Assembly: GCA_964554265.1 (NCBI GenBank)
Contig: CAZKOB010000019.1
Location: forward strand, 1-38,696
DNA: 38,696 nt
Direction of reading: 5' to 3'
Source: RGIG8745 sp964554265
GTDB taxonomy: Bacteria > Bacteroidota > Bacteroidia > Bacteroidales > Bacteroidaceae
Shown here: piece after piece, positions 25,346-35,206 of the stretch
Layout: every line of letters begins with the position of its first letter
Numbering within the stretch: the stretch's first letter is position 1
Position numbers and translations under genes: made by a program
The notes under the pieces: generated by a model
Told to the model about the DNA's origin: nothing
What the model saw: the letters and a program-made list of their open reading frames with translations, nothing else
Databases searched by the model: none

Positions 25346-26680
25346 TTACACTATGCCCTGAGCCATCATCGCCTTTGCCACTTTCATGAATCCAGCCACA
25401 TTCGCACCCTTCACATAGTTAACATATCCATCTTCTTCTGTTCCATACTTGACACAGTTCTGGTGGATATTTTCCATAATCGCATGAAGACGATTATCTA
25501 CTTCTTCAGCAGTCCAGGACAAACGTTCTGAATTTTGACTCATCTCAAGACCAGAAACAGACACACCGCCTGCATTAGCAGCCTTACCTGGGGCATAAAG
25601 AATCTTGGCTTCCTGGAATACACGGATTGCTTCTGGAGTGGAAGGCATATTTGCACCTTCTGAAACAGCAATCACACCATTTGCAACCAACTGACGTGCA
25701 TGATCGCCATTGATTTCATTCTGAGTAGCAGAAGGCAAAGCAATATCAGCTTTCTCACCCCAAGGTTTTGCACCTTCAACATATTTCACACCATACTTCT
25801 CTGCATATTCACGAATACGTCCACGATAAAGATTTTTGAGTTCCATTATGTAGTCAAGCTTCTCACGGTCGATACCATCCGGATCATAAATATAACCATC
25901 TGAATCAGACATAGTAAGAACTTTTCCACCAAGTTGAAGAACCTTCTCTGCTGTATATTGAGCCACATTTCCCGAACCAGATATAAGAACTGTCTTTCCC
26001 TTGAGATCCATGCCTTTCGTTTTCAGCATCTCCATGAGGAAATACACATTTCCATATCCGGTAGCTTCAGGACGAATAAGAGAACCGCCAAATTCAAGTC
26101 CTTTTCCGGTAAGTACACCTGAGAACTCGCGTGTCAGCTTCTTATACATACCAAACATATATCCGACTTCACGTCCTCCAACACCTATATCACCTGCGGG
26201 AACATCCACATCAGGACCGATATGGCGAGTAAGTTCAAGCATGAATGCCTGGCAAAAGCGCATAACCTCAGCGTTGCTCTTTCCACGTGGAGAAAAGTCT
26301 GAACCACCTTTACCACCACCCATAGGCAAAGTTGTCAAAGAATTCTTGAAAGTCTGCTCAAAAGCAAGGAACTTAAGGATTCCAAGATTTACAGAACTAT
26401 GGAAACGAATGCCGCCTTTATAAGGGCCAATAACATTGTTATGCTGTACACGGTAACCCATATTTGTCTGTACATTACCCTTATCGTCTGTCCAAGTTAC
26501 ACGGAACTGATATACTCGATCAGGAATACAAAGGCGCTCAATAAGATTCACCTTGTCAAACTCAGGGTGTTTGTTATACTCTTCCTCAATTGTACTGAGA
26601 ACTTCTTCTACAGCCTGATGATATTCAGGCTCATTTGGAAAACGACGTTTGAGGTCTTCCAAAACTTTTTTTGCATTCAT
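25346..26680 (-). CDS. gdhA: Glutamate dehydrogenase, probably NADP-specific
   Basis: 444 residues, the standard length of the small hexameric enzyme that interconverts glutamate with 2-oxoglutarate and ammonium. Visible are the substrate region GPYKGGIRFH (85-94), the catalytic Lys124 in LPMGGGKGGSDF, DVPAGDIGVGGREVGYMFG, and the dinucleotide motif ISGSGNVAQ near 235. NADP preference is likely from similarity to GdhA of enterobacteria and Bacteroides, but coenzyme choice is not proven by sequence. It is a single gene with a clear promoter at 26813-26843 and a leader of about 130 bases. It stands next to peptide-use genes across repeat copy D, in the opposite direction. Confidence 0.96.
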   Translation of the reverse strand: MNAKKVLEDLKRRFPNEPEYHQAVEEVLSTIEEEYNKHPEFDKVNLIERLCIPDRVYQFRVTWTDDKGNVQTNMGYRVQHNNVIGPYKGGIRFHSSVNLGILKFLAFEQTFKNSLTTLPMGGGKGGSDFSPRGKSNAEVMRFCQAFMLELTRHIGPDVDVPAGDIGVGGREVGYMFGMYKKLTREFSGVLTGKGLEFGGSLIRPEATGYGNVYFLMEMLKTKGMDLKGKTVLISGSGNVAQYTAEKVLQLGGKVLTMSDSDGYIYDPDGIDREKLDYIMELKNLYRGRIREYAEKYGVKYVEGAKPWGEKADIALPSATQNEINGDHARQLVANGVIAVSEGANMPSTPEAIRVFQEAKILYAPGKAANAGGVSVSGLEMSQNSERLSWTAEEVDNRLHAIMENIHQNCVKYGTEEDGYVNYVKGANVAGFMKVAKAMMAQGIV

Positions 26681-26812
26681 TAGAATCTAATCTCTTTTAT
26701 TAATTATTATTGCATTTATATCCTCTCAACACAATACACACATAGAGGGAAATGTGTATTGTACAATCAACTAAACCCCAAACTCCAATCAGGTATTTTG
26801 TCATTTGCGTGG

Positions 26813-26843
26813 CAAAGTTAACAATTTAATGCGAAACCAACAA
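26813..26843 (-). promoter_or_regulatory. Promoter of gdhA
   Basis: On the minus strand TTG (26843-26841), 20 bases, then TAACTTTG (26820-26813), an exact fit to the Bacteroidetes consensus. It lies about 130 bases before the start, leaving a sizeable leader. Confidence 0.75.
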
Positions 26844-27207
26844 TAAAAGTGGCAAAAAAACACAAAAACGCACTTTTTCAAGTCCTTTTTAGTCATTCAA
26901 TCGCTTTATACCATACAAAAGAGCAAACAGAAACATATCCATTTTAATTGAAGTGCATCCAGAATGTGCACAGGCTTGTGTATTTGTGTGCTGCAAAGAC
27001 AGCCGATTTCCAGCGGAAAAGTGTGGTGGGATGCAGGAGGCGGAGGTAACTTCAATGGTATCCGGACGGCTTGTGTTATTTCGGATTTTATTCAACCGGA
27101 ACGGTGGTTGGGACTTTTAATAAATAGGGTGTTCAGTTAGAGGTTCCGATTTTTAGCTCATTTTTTTGAATTACATCCTTTAAAAACTTAATCTTGTCCC
27201 ACTGAAG
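26844..27207. other. Intergenic stretch without clear gene
   Basis: Divergent spacer between gdhA and the glycosyltransferase. A minus-strand frame of 68 residues (26889-27095) lacks motifs and a promoter, so I do not call it. Nothing else was seen before the inverted repeat at 27208. Confidence 0.4.
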
Positions 27208-27341
27208 AGTCAAAAATACCGCACTGTTTTCTTAAATCGGCACTGCTGATTATAAAATCAGCAGTGTAGATTGTATAATCAGCAGTGCAGTTTTTATAAT
27301 CAGCAGTGCCGATTTAAGAAAACAGTGCGGTAATTTTGACT
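27208..27341. repeat. 50-base inverted repeat with repeated AATCAGCAGTG motif
   Basis: Arms 27208-27257 and 27292-27341 are inverted copies with one mismatch in 50. Inside, CACTGCTGATT (27241-27251) and AATCAGCAGTG (27256-27266) make a second perfect hairpin; AATCAGCAGTG occurs again near 27276 and 27299. It sits between two divergent promoters, far from both gene ends, so it is not a terminator. The multiple copies of one 11-base word suggest protein binding or a small mobile repeat. Confidence 0.85.
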
Positions 27342-27551
27342 TTTCTGAAGGGTGATTTCAACTTTCCGGTGCAGCAACTCCCAAAATGATACATTCTGTA
27401 CAGAAACATCTGCCACGAGGTCCCAAACAGTTTTCTATATATCACAGGAATAGGCAGAATGCATTTGTCGGGTACTTACAGGTTCAGACAGGTTGCTTTA
27501 CAGACTTCTCTTATGATTTTGACTTACCCTCCTATTACATTACGGCTTCAC

Positions 27552-27582
27552 TTGCCCAATCCAAGCAGTTTTCTTAATTTTG
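27552..27582 (+). promoter_or_regulatory. Promoter of the glycosyltransferase gene
   Basis: TTG (27552-27554), 20 bases, TAATTTTG (27575-27582), 24 bases before the ATG at 27606. It supports that start against the longer frame opening at 27459. Confidence 0.75.
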
Positions 27583-27605
27583 CAGAAACGTTATCCATAA
27601 CAGAC

Positions 27606-28487
27606 ATGTTATCTATATTAATACCATGCTTCAACTACGACTGCCGCAACTTGGTGAGTTCGCTGCAGACACAAGGAGAATCTCTCGAATGTGATTACGA
27701 AATCATTGTAGGAGACGATGCTTCCGACAATATACAAACCATTACATTGAACGAGGAAATCAACTCCCTACCCCACTGTACTTATTCGGTCAACAAAAAG
27801 AATCTCGGACGTGCGGAAAACAGAAACAGTATGGCAGAGATGTCGAAAGGAGACTGGCTGCTTTTCATCGATTGCGACGCACAAGTCTGTTCCGACCGCT
27901 TTCTGTACAACTACATGGAAGCGACACAGCGCGGCAATGTCGTATGCGGAGGTCTATGTCACCCTCAGATCAACCCCTGTCCGGAAGCCACCCTGCGCTA
28001 CAAATATGAACGCAAGGCCGACGCACACCGTTCCGCCGCCGAGCGTTCAAAACACCCCTACATACAGCTCAGCGCATTCAACCTGATGATGCGTCGCGAT
28101 GTCTTCATGTCCATCAAATTCGACAAAGAGTGCAAGGAGTACGGATATGAAGATGCACTTATGGGAGCAAAACTTCACAAGCGCGGAGTCGAGATTGTGC
28201 ATATCGACAATCCCATCATGCACATCGGACTCGAACCCAATGAGATTTTTCTCAAAAAAACAGAGACGGCGCTGCATACCCTGTACAACCTGAAAGGGAA
28301 AATGGACAACCACAGCCATGTGGAAAATGTGGCAAAGCGAATGAGGAAATATCATGCAGACAAACCATACCTGTTATTATATAGCATGTTTCATGGAAGA
28401 ATGAGAGCGAATCTTCTGGGTCGCACCCCTTCACTGTTGGTATTCTCACTCTACAAGTTGGGCTTCTTTCTGAAAATCGGAAATTGA
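27606..28487 (+). CDS. Family 2 glycosyltransferase
   Basis: 293 residues from the chosen start. The GT-A fold is shown by LSILIPCFNYD at the N-terminus, YEIIVGDDASDN (about 31-42), NLGRAENRN and the metal-binding FIDCDAQ (DCD at 89-91). A later YEDALMG stretch matches the ED motif of the catalytic base region. There is no signal peptide and no clear membrane segment, so it should be cytosolic, adding a sugar to a surface glycan or lipid; donor and acceptor are unknown. The frame is open upstream to 27459, but the promoter at 27552-27582 and the fact that homology starts at MLSILIP favour 27606. The addA-like gene follows after about 70 bases containing a run of G. Confidence 0.9.
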   Translation: MLSILIPCFNYDCRNLVSSLQTQGESLECDYEIIVGDDASDNIQTITLNEEINSLPHCTYSVNKKNLGRAENRNSMAEMSKGDWLLFIDCDAQVCSDRFLYNYMEATQRGNVVCGGLCHPQINPCPEATLRYKYERKADAHRSAAERSKHPYIQLSAFNLMMRRDVFMSIKFDKECKEYGYEDALMGAKLHKRGVEIVHIDNPIMHIGLEPNEIFLKKTETALHTLYNLKGKMDNHSHVENVAKRMRKYHADKPYLLLYSMFHGRMRANLLGRTPSLLVFSLYKLGFFLKIGN

Positions 28488-28502
28488 AGTCTTACGACCA
28501 CC

Positions 28503-28512
28503 GGGGGGGGGG
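28503..28512 (+). repeat. Run of ten G
   Basis: A homopolymer of 10 G lies between the glycosyltransferase stop and the preferred addA start at 28559. Such tracts can change length in replication; here it is most likely in the untranslated leader. Confidence 0.9.
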
Positions 28513-28558
28513 AAGCGCAACACTCCCGTTATTCCAGAAAAAACAAAAATCCAAGAAC

Positions 28559-31500
28559 ATGCATCGTCCATTAAAAATATACAAAGCTTCGGCAGGAAGC
28601 GGAAAGACTTTCACCCTTGCGGTAGAATACATCAAACTGCTTATCATCAATCCATTTGAATACAGACACATACTCGCCGTCACGTTCACCAACAAGGCGA
28701 CGGCAGAGATGAAAGCGCGAATCATCGGACAACTGAACGGTATCGCCAAAGGACTCGACAGTTCACAAAGCTATTTCGACAGAATCAGAGAAAGCAAGGA
28801 GATAAGGGCTATCGGCATCAGCGACAACGAGATACGGGAAAGGGCATCCGTCGCCTTGTCGAGCATGATACACAACTACAGCCGATTCCGCATAGAAACC
28901 ATCGATTCGTTTTTCCAGTCCATCATACGGGAACTGGCACATGAACTCGACCTCACGGCCAATCTGCGCGTCGATCTCAACGACCGTGAGGTGCTGTCGG
29001 AGGCCGTAAAGAAAATCATAGACGAGCTGGAAGAAAAAACGGAGGTGTTCAAATCTATCATCAACTTCATTGAAGAGAAAATAGAGGACGATAAGAACTG
29101 GAAAATCGACGACGAGATGGAGAAGTTCGGCCGCAACATCTTCAACGAGCACTACTTGCAGAAAGGGACATCCATCAAACGTAAAATCAAGGACCACAAG
29201 TTCCTGGTAGAATACAAACGCAAACTCCATGCCATAAAGGCGCAGACCGAAGAGGAAGAGACGAACTGCGGAAAGGCATTTGTAGTGGCATGCGCCGAGC
29301 ACGGCCTCAAAGCATCAGACTTCAAGGGAGGAGGAGGCAATTCCGGCATATATCCGTTCTTTGAAAAGATTGCCGCAGGGAAAGCCCCAAACATCTCCGA
29401 CTCGATAAAGAAAAGAATAGGCAACAGCGACGAATGGGGAAAAGACAACGAGTGTGTGCGCCATCTCGCGGAAACACAGTTTCTGGCTCTGCTCGACAAA
29501 GTGGTGGAAGAAAGAAACACACGCACCACGGCAGAAGTCATACTGAAGCATATCAACCACATCATGTTGCTCAACGTCATCAACTCTAAAGTGCGCGAAC
29601 TGAACACGGAAGCCAACCGTTTTCTGTTGGCAGACACCGCCCATTTTCTACGCGACCTTATCGATGGCAATGACATCCCATTCATCTACGAAAAGACAGG
29701 AACCCGATTCAACCATATCATGATAGATGAGTTTCAAGATACATCGGGACTGCAATGGGAAAACTTCCAGCCTCTGCTGTCAAATTGCCTTTCAGCAGCA
29801 AACAGTTGTCTGATTGTCGGTGATGTGAAACAGAGCATCTACCGTTTCAGGAACAGCGACTGGAGTATACTCAACAACATCGGTGAAGGAATATTCAGTC
29901 CACAGTCGGAGGAGATACTGCTGAACACCAATTACCGAAGTTCGGAAGAGGTCATCACATTCAACAACACCTTCTTTGAACGTGCTGTAGACATCCTCAA
30001 CGCAGACTATCGATCGATGTGTGGCAAAGAATCCGCAGAACTGGCTCGTGCCTATTCCGACGTAAAGCAGAATGTGTCCGAACGCAAACAAGGAGAAGGG
30101 TATGTGAGGATAGAATGTATCGACGGATGCGGAAGCGATGCCCTCAACGGCAACTCCCTCCATGCCACTTCCATGCGACAAGCGACAGAAAATCTCACGG
30201 AGAACGAAACAGCACACTGCGAGGTGAGCTATGCAGAGGCCACCTTGGCAAGACTGGCAGACACAGTGGAAGAACTGAAGAGCAAAGGAGTGCGCGAGAA
30301 CGACATGACCATACTCATCCGTTTCAACAAACAGATTCCGGCCATAAGCGAATATTTCGCAATACACAAGCCGGACACAAGAATTGTCAGCGACGAAGCT
30401 TTCCGTCTCGATTCGTCACCGGCCCTGCTCATCATCATCCTTGCACTCAAACTGACAGCAAACCCCAACGATGACTTTACAAGGGCAACACTCGCATACA
30501 AATATCAGACTGTGGTGAAAAACGGCACGGACAAGAATTTCGACATCAACAAATCTTTCCTTGTAAACAGAGAGCAAACGGACAAACTGCTTCCAAAGGA
30601 ATTTAACAAGAAAGCGGACTACTTGTCCGTCATGCCGCTGTACGAACTCTCGGAAGAACTTTACAGGATTTTCTCGCTCGACAGGATAAAGGAGCAGGAT
30701 GCCTATCTGTTCTGCTTCTACGACAACCTGACATCCTATCTGAAAGACAATCCTTCCGACATCGACAGCTTCATAGAATACTGGGAAAGCACGCTGAGGG
30801 AGAAGACAATCCCCAACGGTGCAGCCGACGGCATACGGATTATGTCCATACACAAGTCGAAAGGACTGGAATTTCATACTGTCCTCGCTCCTTTCTGCGA
30901 TTGGGAACTCGTAAGCAAAAGCCGTCAGAACAACCCTACTCTTATGTGGTGTGAACCGAAAAAGCAACCATTCGACGAACTGCCTCTTGCTCCGATAGAC
31001 TTTACCGAAAAGGCCCGTGACTCCATTTTCAGGAAAGACTACGAGGAGGAAGTACTTAAGAACTATGTCGACAACCTCAACCTTATCTATGTGGCCTTCA
31101 CACGTGCAGAAAACAATCTGTTCATCTTCACAGGAAGAAACCCTGAGAAGAAAGGCAAACAGACAGCAGCCAGAAAAAAAGAGAACAATGCCACAAGCAA
31201 TATCTACAAGCTCATCGGAAAGGCCGTCCCTGAAACATTCTCCCGGACAGAAACGGCAGGACTGCTGACGCGCCATGAGCACGGAACACTTGTGGCAAGC
31301 AAACAAAGCAGAGTCAAAGAAGACGAAAATGTGATGAACAGAGTATACACACAGACCGACTCTCGGTTTGCCTATTTCGACACTCTGGCGGAGTTCAGAC
31401 AGTCGAACAAGTCCGCACAATTCATCAACGGCAACGAAGAAGAAACTCAAGAGCAGGAATACATAGACGAGGGTCTGTTGTTCCACCGTCTGTTCTCCAT

Positions 31501-31894
31501 GATAGAACATCCGGACGACATCAACAAAGTCATCAAAGAACTTGACAGCGAAGGTTGTTTCGCCAATGCCAAATACAGAGACAATGTAGCCCGGCTCATA
31601 CACAAAGCATTCAAGAACACGCAGGCCTCACAATGGTTTTCTCCCGAATGGCAGACATTCAACGAATGCAGCATCATCTTCAAAGACAAAGAAGGAACCA
31701 TCAAGGAACGTCGCCCGGACAGAGTCATCATGTCGGATAATGAAACCATCGTCATTGACTACAAAACCGGAAAACAGAATGCCGAACATGAGAAGCAGGT
31801 ACGCGAATACATGGAACTGCTAAAACAGATGGGACACAAAAATGTCAAAGGCTACATCTGGTATATAAGGAGGGATGACATTGTAAGTTTATAG
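28559..31894 (+). CDS. addA: AddA-like UvrD/Rep helicase-nuclease
   Basis: 1111 residues from the preferred start, which places the Walker A motif KASAGSGKTF at 9-18. The helicase core shows VTFTNKATAEMK, the DEFQDTS box, VGDVKQSIYRFR, NYRSS and MSIHKSKGLEF. The C-terminal PD-(D/E)XK nuclease domain has RPDRV (Asp1054) and VIDYKTGK (Asp1067, Lys1069). This is the AddA/RecB layout. With the AddB-like gene 139 bases downstream it should form the double-strand break end-processing complex in the cytosol, feeding RecA. A TTG start at 28484 would put the G run into coding sequence and adds residues without homology, so it is less likely. Confidence 0.92.
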   Translation: MHRPLKIYKASAGSGKTFTLAVEYIKLLIINPFEYRHILAVTFTNKATAEMKARIIGQLNGIAKGLDSSQSYFDRIRESKEIRAIGISDNEIRERASVALSSMIHNYSRFRIETIDSFFQSIIRELAHELDLTANLRVDLNDREVLSEAVKKIIDELEEKTEVFKSIINFIEEKIEDDKNWKIDDEMEKFGRNIFNEHYLQKGTSIKRKIKDHKFLVEYKRKLHAIKAQTEEEETNCGKAFVVACAEHGLKASDFKGGGGNSGIYPFFEKIAAGKAPNISDSIKKRIGNSDEWGKDNECVRHLAETQFLALLDKVVEERNTRTTAEVILKHINHIMLLNVINSKVRELNTEANRFLLADTAHFLRDLIDGNDIPFIYEKTGTRFNHIMIDEFQDTSGLQWENFQPLLSNCLSAANSCLIVGDVKQSIYRFRNSDWSILNNIGEGIFSPQSEEILLNTNYRSSEEVITFNNTFFERAVDILNADYRSMCGKESAELARAYSDVKQNVSERKQGEGYVRIECIDGCGSDALNGNSLHATSMRQATENLTENETAHCEVSYAEATLARLADTVEELKSKGVRENDMTILIRFNKQIPAISEYFAIHKPDTRIVSDEAFRLDSSPALLIIILALKLTANPNDDFTRATLAYKYQTVVKNGTDKNFDINKSFLVNREQTDKLLPKEFNKKADYLSVMPLYELSEELYRIFSLDRIKEQDAYLFCFYDNLTSYLKDNPSDIDSFIEYWESTLREKTIPNGAADGIRIMSIHKSKGLEFHTVLAPFCDWELVSKSRQNNPTLMWCEPKKQPFDELPLAPIDFTEKARDSIFRKDYEEEVLKNYVDNLNLIYVAFTRAENNLFIFTGRNPEKKGKQTAARKKENNATSNIYKLIGKAVPETFSRTETAGLLTRHEHGTLVASKQSRVKEDENVMNRVYTQTDSRFAYFDTLAEFRQSNKSAQFINGNEEETQEQEYIDEGLLFHRLFSMIEHPDDINKVIKELDSEGCFANAKYRDNVARLIHKAFKNTQASQWFSPEWQTFNECSIIFKDKEGTIKERRPDRVIMSDNETIVIDYKTGKQNAEHEKQVREYMELLKQMGHKNVKGYIWYIRRDDIVSL

Positions 31895-32033
31895 AAACAC
31901 CAGAAAGACTATCCGAAACAAGCGTTCAGGAAACCTATACAATCAACCGGGGCTACACAAAGACATCTCTTTCCCTAAAGCCCGTATACCGTTCCGGCAC
32001 AGCCGGACCACACCATAAAAACAGCAAACAACC

Positions 32034-35000
32034 ATGATTTCTTTTCTCAACATCGTTGCACAAGACCTCTATCGCACTCTCGACGGAAACTTTCAGGGAG
32101 TGACCATCATATTCCCCAACAAGAGAGCAAGCCTCTTCTTCAACCGCCACCTTGCCGAACTTGCCGAACACCCGATATGGACGCCGGCATACACCAGTAT
32201 CAGCGAACTGTTTGCCTCGCTCAGCCGAAGAAACATAGCAGACCCCATATTGCTCATCTGCTACCTGTACAAGGCATTCACCACCGTAACCCACAGCGAC
32301 GAGCCTCTCGACAAGTTCTACTCATGGGGAGAGATGATGCTCAGCGACTTTGAGGACATCGACAACAATCTTGCACATGCAGACAAGTTGTTTGAGAACA
32401 TCGAAGCTATGGAAGAGATGACCGACTATGATTTCCTGCAACCGGAACAGATTAAAGCCATAAAAGATTTCTTCACCAACTTCAATCCCAAATCCCCGAC
32501 AAAGCTAAAAGAGAAATTCCTCAACATCTGGAATGCCCTCAACGACATATACGAAGAGTTCAGACGGTTGCTCGCAGAAGACAATTATGCTTACGAAGGC
32601 ATGATGAAAAGAGAGGTCGTGGAGATGCTGAAAGGCAAAGGACACGCCAATGGAGCAGACGAGAAAAAGCATGCGGACAGCTATCTGCTGCGCTCCCATA
32701 CATATGTCATCATAGGATTCAACGTATTGAACGAGACGGAAAAAGCCTTGTTCAGATACCTAAGAGAAGAAAAGCGCACGCTTTTCTACTGGGATTACGA
32801 CGAAGCATACACAGGAAGAGCAAACGGCGGACAGTCAAGAACTGTATACGAAGCCGGACAGTTCATTCTGGAAAACATACGCATATTCGGCAACAAACTG
32901 GACGGAACAGACTGTTACCACAATTTCAGCGCCCCCAAAAAAATTTCCTTTATCGCATCACCTACGGAAAATGCCCAGACAAGGTATGTCACCGAATGGC
33001 TGAAACAGACTCTCCGTCCGAAAGAACCGCTGAACGAAACAGCCATCGTGCTGTGCAACGAAAACATCCTCCAACCCGTACTCCACTCCATTCCGCCGAC
33101 ATTTGCCACATGCTGCGGAACGGAGCATGCCGACAAAGAAAAAATTCTGCTCAATGTCACAATGGGATATCCACTGTCGGAAACTCCCATAAGCAGCTAC
33201 TTGCAGGCTCTTCTCGACTTGCAGACCCACGGAAAAGCCGGTAAGGGGATATGGAGATACAGCCAAGTGGCCAACATTCTAAAACATCCGTACACTCTGC
33301 GAATGGCAGGCGAAGAGACCATCACGTTGCTGAAAGAACTGAAACAGAACAATGTGATATTCCCGACAGAAGCACTGTTCGCAAACAACCAATATCTGAA
33401 GACTGTATTCACGGAACAGCGTTCCAACCACCAGCTGCTTAATTATCTTGCAGACATCACGAAAGCCATAGGAGTCAGCTACAGGAAGGAAGACAACAGC
33501 AATTTTCTTGTACAGCTGTATGTGGAATCATTGTTCGGCGCCTACTCCATGATAAACCGCCTGAACGGCATATACGAAACAGGTTTGTTCACCGTCAATG
33601 CCGAAACACTGAGCCGCCTGCTGCGCCAGATAATAAACGAGAAGTCGGTACCGTTTCATGGAGAACCCGCAATCGGACTGCAAGTGATGGGGCTGCTTGA
33701 AACCCGCAATCTCGACTTCCGCAATATCGTCATGCTCTCCGTAAACGAAGGCCAGCTCCCCAAGTCAGACCACCGCGCATCATTCATCCCCTACAGTCTG
33801 AGGGAAGCCCACGGCATGACCACAATGGAGAAGCAAAACAGTCTGTATGCCTATTACTTCTACCGCCTCATGCAAAGAGCTGAAAATATCAGTCTGGTAT
33901 ACAACAGTACATGCGACGGACTGAGCAAGGGAGAGATGTCGCGCTTCATGATGCAGATGCTTATCGAGTCGGACAAACTGATGTCACCGAAACAGCAAAT
34001 AGAACTGAAATCGCTTTATGCCGCCAACGCCCCATCCGCCAACCAAAGCTACAACGTACCCAAATCGGAAACTGTATTGGAACAACTCCACAACCGCTTT
34101 GACCTGACAAGGGAAGAGGATTACAAAAAACAGCACAACGGCAAGGGCATGCTGCTGACACCTTCTGCCATAAACTGCTATATAAACTGCGGACTGCAAT
34201 TCTACTTCAAGTACGTTGCCGGCATGCACATCGACGACGAAGTGACAGAGGAAGTAGACAATGCCATGTTCGGCACCATCTTCCATGCATGCATGGAGAA
34301 AATATACGGAGCCAATGTAGGACGACCACTGCAGAGCCACACACTGAAAGAATGGGCAAAGGATACAGAGATGATTGCCAGACTCGTAGACGAAGCATTT
34401 GCCGATGAGTTTTTCAAGATAAAACACAACAAAGGTGCGTTCCGACAAAACAGCAGACCCAGATACAACGGAGAGCAGCTGCTGAACAGGCATGTGATTA
34501 TAAGCTACATCAGAAACCAGCTGAACTACGATGCACAGCTTTGTCCGCTGACCATTCTCGGTGTAGAGACAGAAAGATATATGGAAATATCCACCCATTC
34601 CGAACCTCCGGCAAGAGTAAGAATAGGAGGAATAATAGACCGATATGACAAAGTGACCACTGAAGAAGGAGAACAGTTGCGCATCATAGACTACAAGACA
34701 AGTTCAAGTGCGCAAAAAGCCCAAAGCATACAGGAACTATTCGATTCCTCATCGCCTAAACGCGCCTACCACATCCTGCAAGCGTTCTATTACTCCGATG
34801 TCATTACAGATACCGAGCACCATCCCATAGCTCCCTCACTCATGTATGTGAAACAGGCTAAGACCAGCAGCGACATTGCTGTTAAGATAGGAAATGAATA
34901 TATCACAGACTTCTCGGCGCAATGCAAACAGGAATATCATGCACTGCTGACGGATACGGTCAGTGAGATATTCAACCCTGACATACCTTTTACACAAGAC

Positions 35001-35054
35001 CCCACAGAGAAGCACTGTGAGTTCTGCGACTTCAAAGCTTTTTGTGAAAAATAA
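32034..35054 (+). CDS. addB: AddB-like PD-(D/E)XK nuclease
   Basis: 1006 residues, close to family size. The N-terminus (VTIIFPNKRASLFFNRHL) is the degenerate helicase-like domain of AddB. The nuclease motif is GGIIDRYD (Asp869) with IIDYKTSS (Asp886, Lys888). Cysteines at 719 (or 715) and at 995, 998 and 1004 (HCEFCDFKAFC) match the Cys...CxxCx5C iron-sulfur staple known from AddB. Partner of the upstream AddA-like protein; the spacing of 139 bases suggests one transcript or a weak internal promoter. Function as RecBCD counterpart is well supported by motif order, while its recombination hotspot sequence cannot be told from here. Confidence 0.92.
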   Translation: MISFLNIVAQDLYRTLDGNFQGVTIIFPNKRASLFFNRHLAELAEHPIWTPAYTSISELFASLSRRNIADPILLICYLYKAFTTVTHSDEPLDKFYSWGEMMLSDFEDIDNNLAHADKLFENIEAMEEMTDYDFLQPEQIKAIKDFFTNFNPKSPTKLKEKFLNIWNALNDIYEEFRRLLAEDNYAYEGMMKREVVEMLKGKGHANGADEKKHADSYLLRSHTYVIIGFNVLNETEKALFRYLREEKRTLFYWDYDEAYTGRANGGQSRTVYEAGQFILENIRIFGNKLDGTDCYHNFSAPKKISFIASPTENAQTRYVTEWLKQTLRPKEPLNETAIVLCNENILQPVLHSIPPTFATCCGTEHADKEKILLNVTMGYPLSETPISSYLQALLDLQTHGKAGKGIWRYSQVANILKHPYTLRMAGEETITLLKELKQNNVIFPTEALFANNQYLKTVFTEQRSNHQLLNYLADITKAIGVSYRKEDNSNFLVQLYVESLFGAYSMINRLNGIYETGLFTVNAETLSRLLRQIINEKSVPFHGEPAIGLQVMGLLETRNLDFRNIVMLSVNEGQLPKSDHRASFIPYSLREAHGMTTMEKQNSLYAYYFYRLMQRAENISLVYNSTCDGLSKGEMSRFMMQMLIESDKLMSPKQQIELKSLYAANAPSANQSYNVPKSETVLEQLHNRFDLTREEDYKKQHNGKGMLLTPSAINCYINCGLQFYFKYVAGMHIDDEVTEEVDNAMFGTIFHACMEKIYGANVGRPLQSHTLKEWAKDTEMIARLVDEAFADEFFKIKHNKGAFRQNSRPRYNGEQLLNRHVIISYIRNQLNYDAQLCPLTILGVETERYMEISTHSEPPARVRIGGIIDRYDKVTTEEGEQLRIIDYKTSSSAQKAQSIQELFDSSSPKRAYHILQAFYYSDVITDTEHHPIAPSLMYVKQAKTSSDIAVKIGNEYITDFSAQCKQEYHALLTDTVSEIFNPDIPFTQDPTEKHCEFCDFKAFCEK

Positions 35055-35206
35055 AAGAGGACAGTAGAGGAGATGCAGAAAGTTCGTGCATTCATGGGAT
35101 TTCCGGCAACAAATCAGCATGAGTATATACCGACAGGAAAACGCTCCAAGCAAAAAACTTTTGACGAAGAAATCTGTGAATGCACCAACCCAATGCAACC
35201 GCTTTT

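Noticed and set aside
26889..27095. Minus-strand frame of 68 residues beyond gdhA
   Set aside because: No motif, no promoter and atypical composition; treated as spacer.
27459..27605. N-terminal extension of the glycosyltransferase
   Set aside because: It crosses a well-formed promoter (27552-27582) and adds 49 residues before the conserved LSILIP start.
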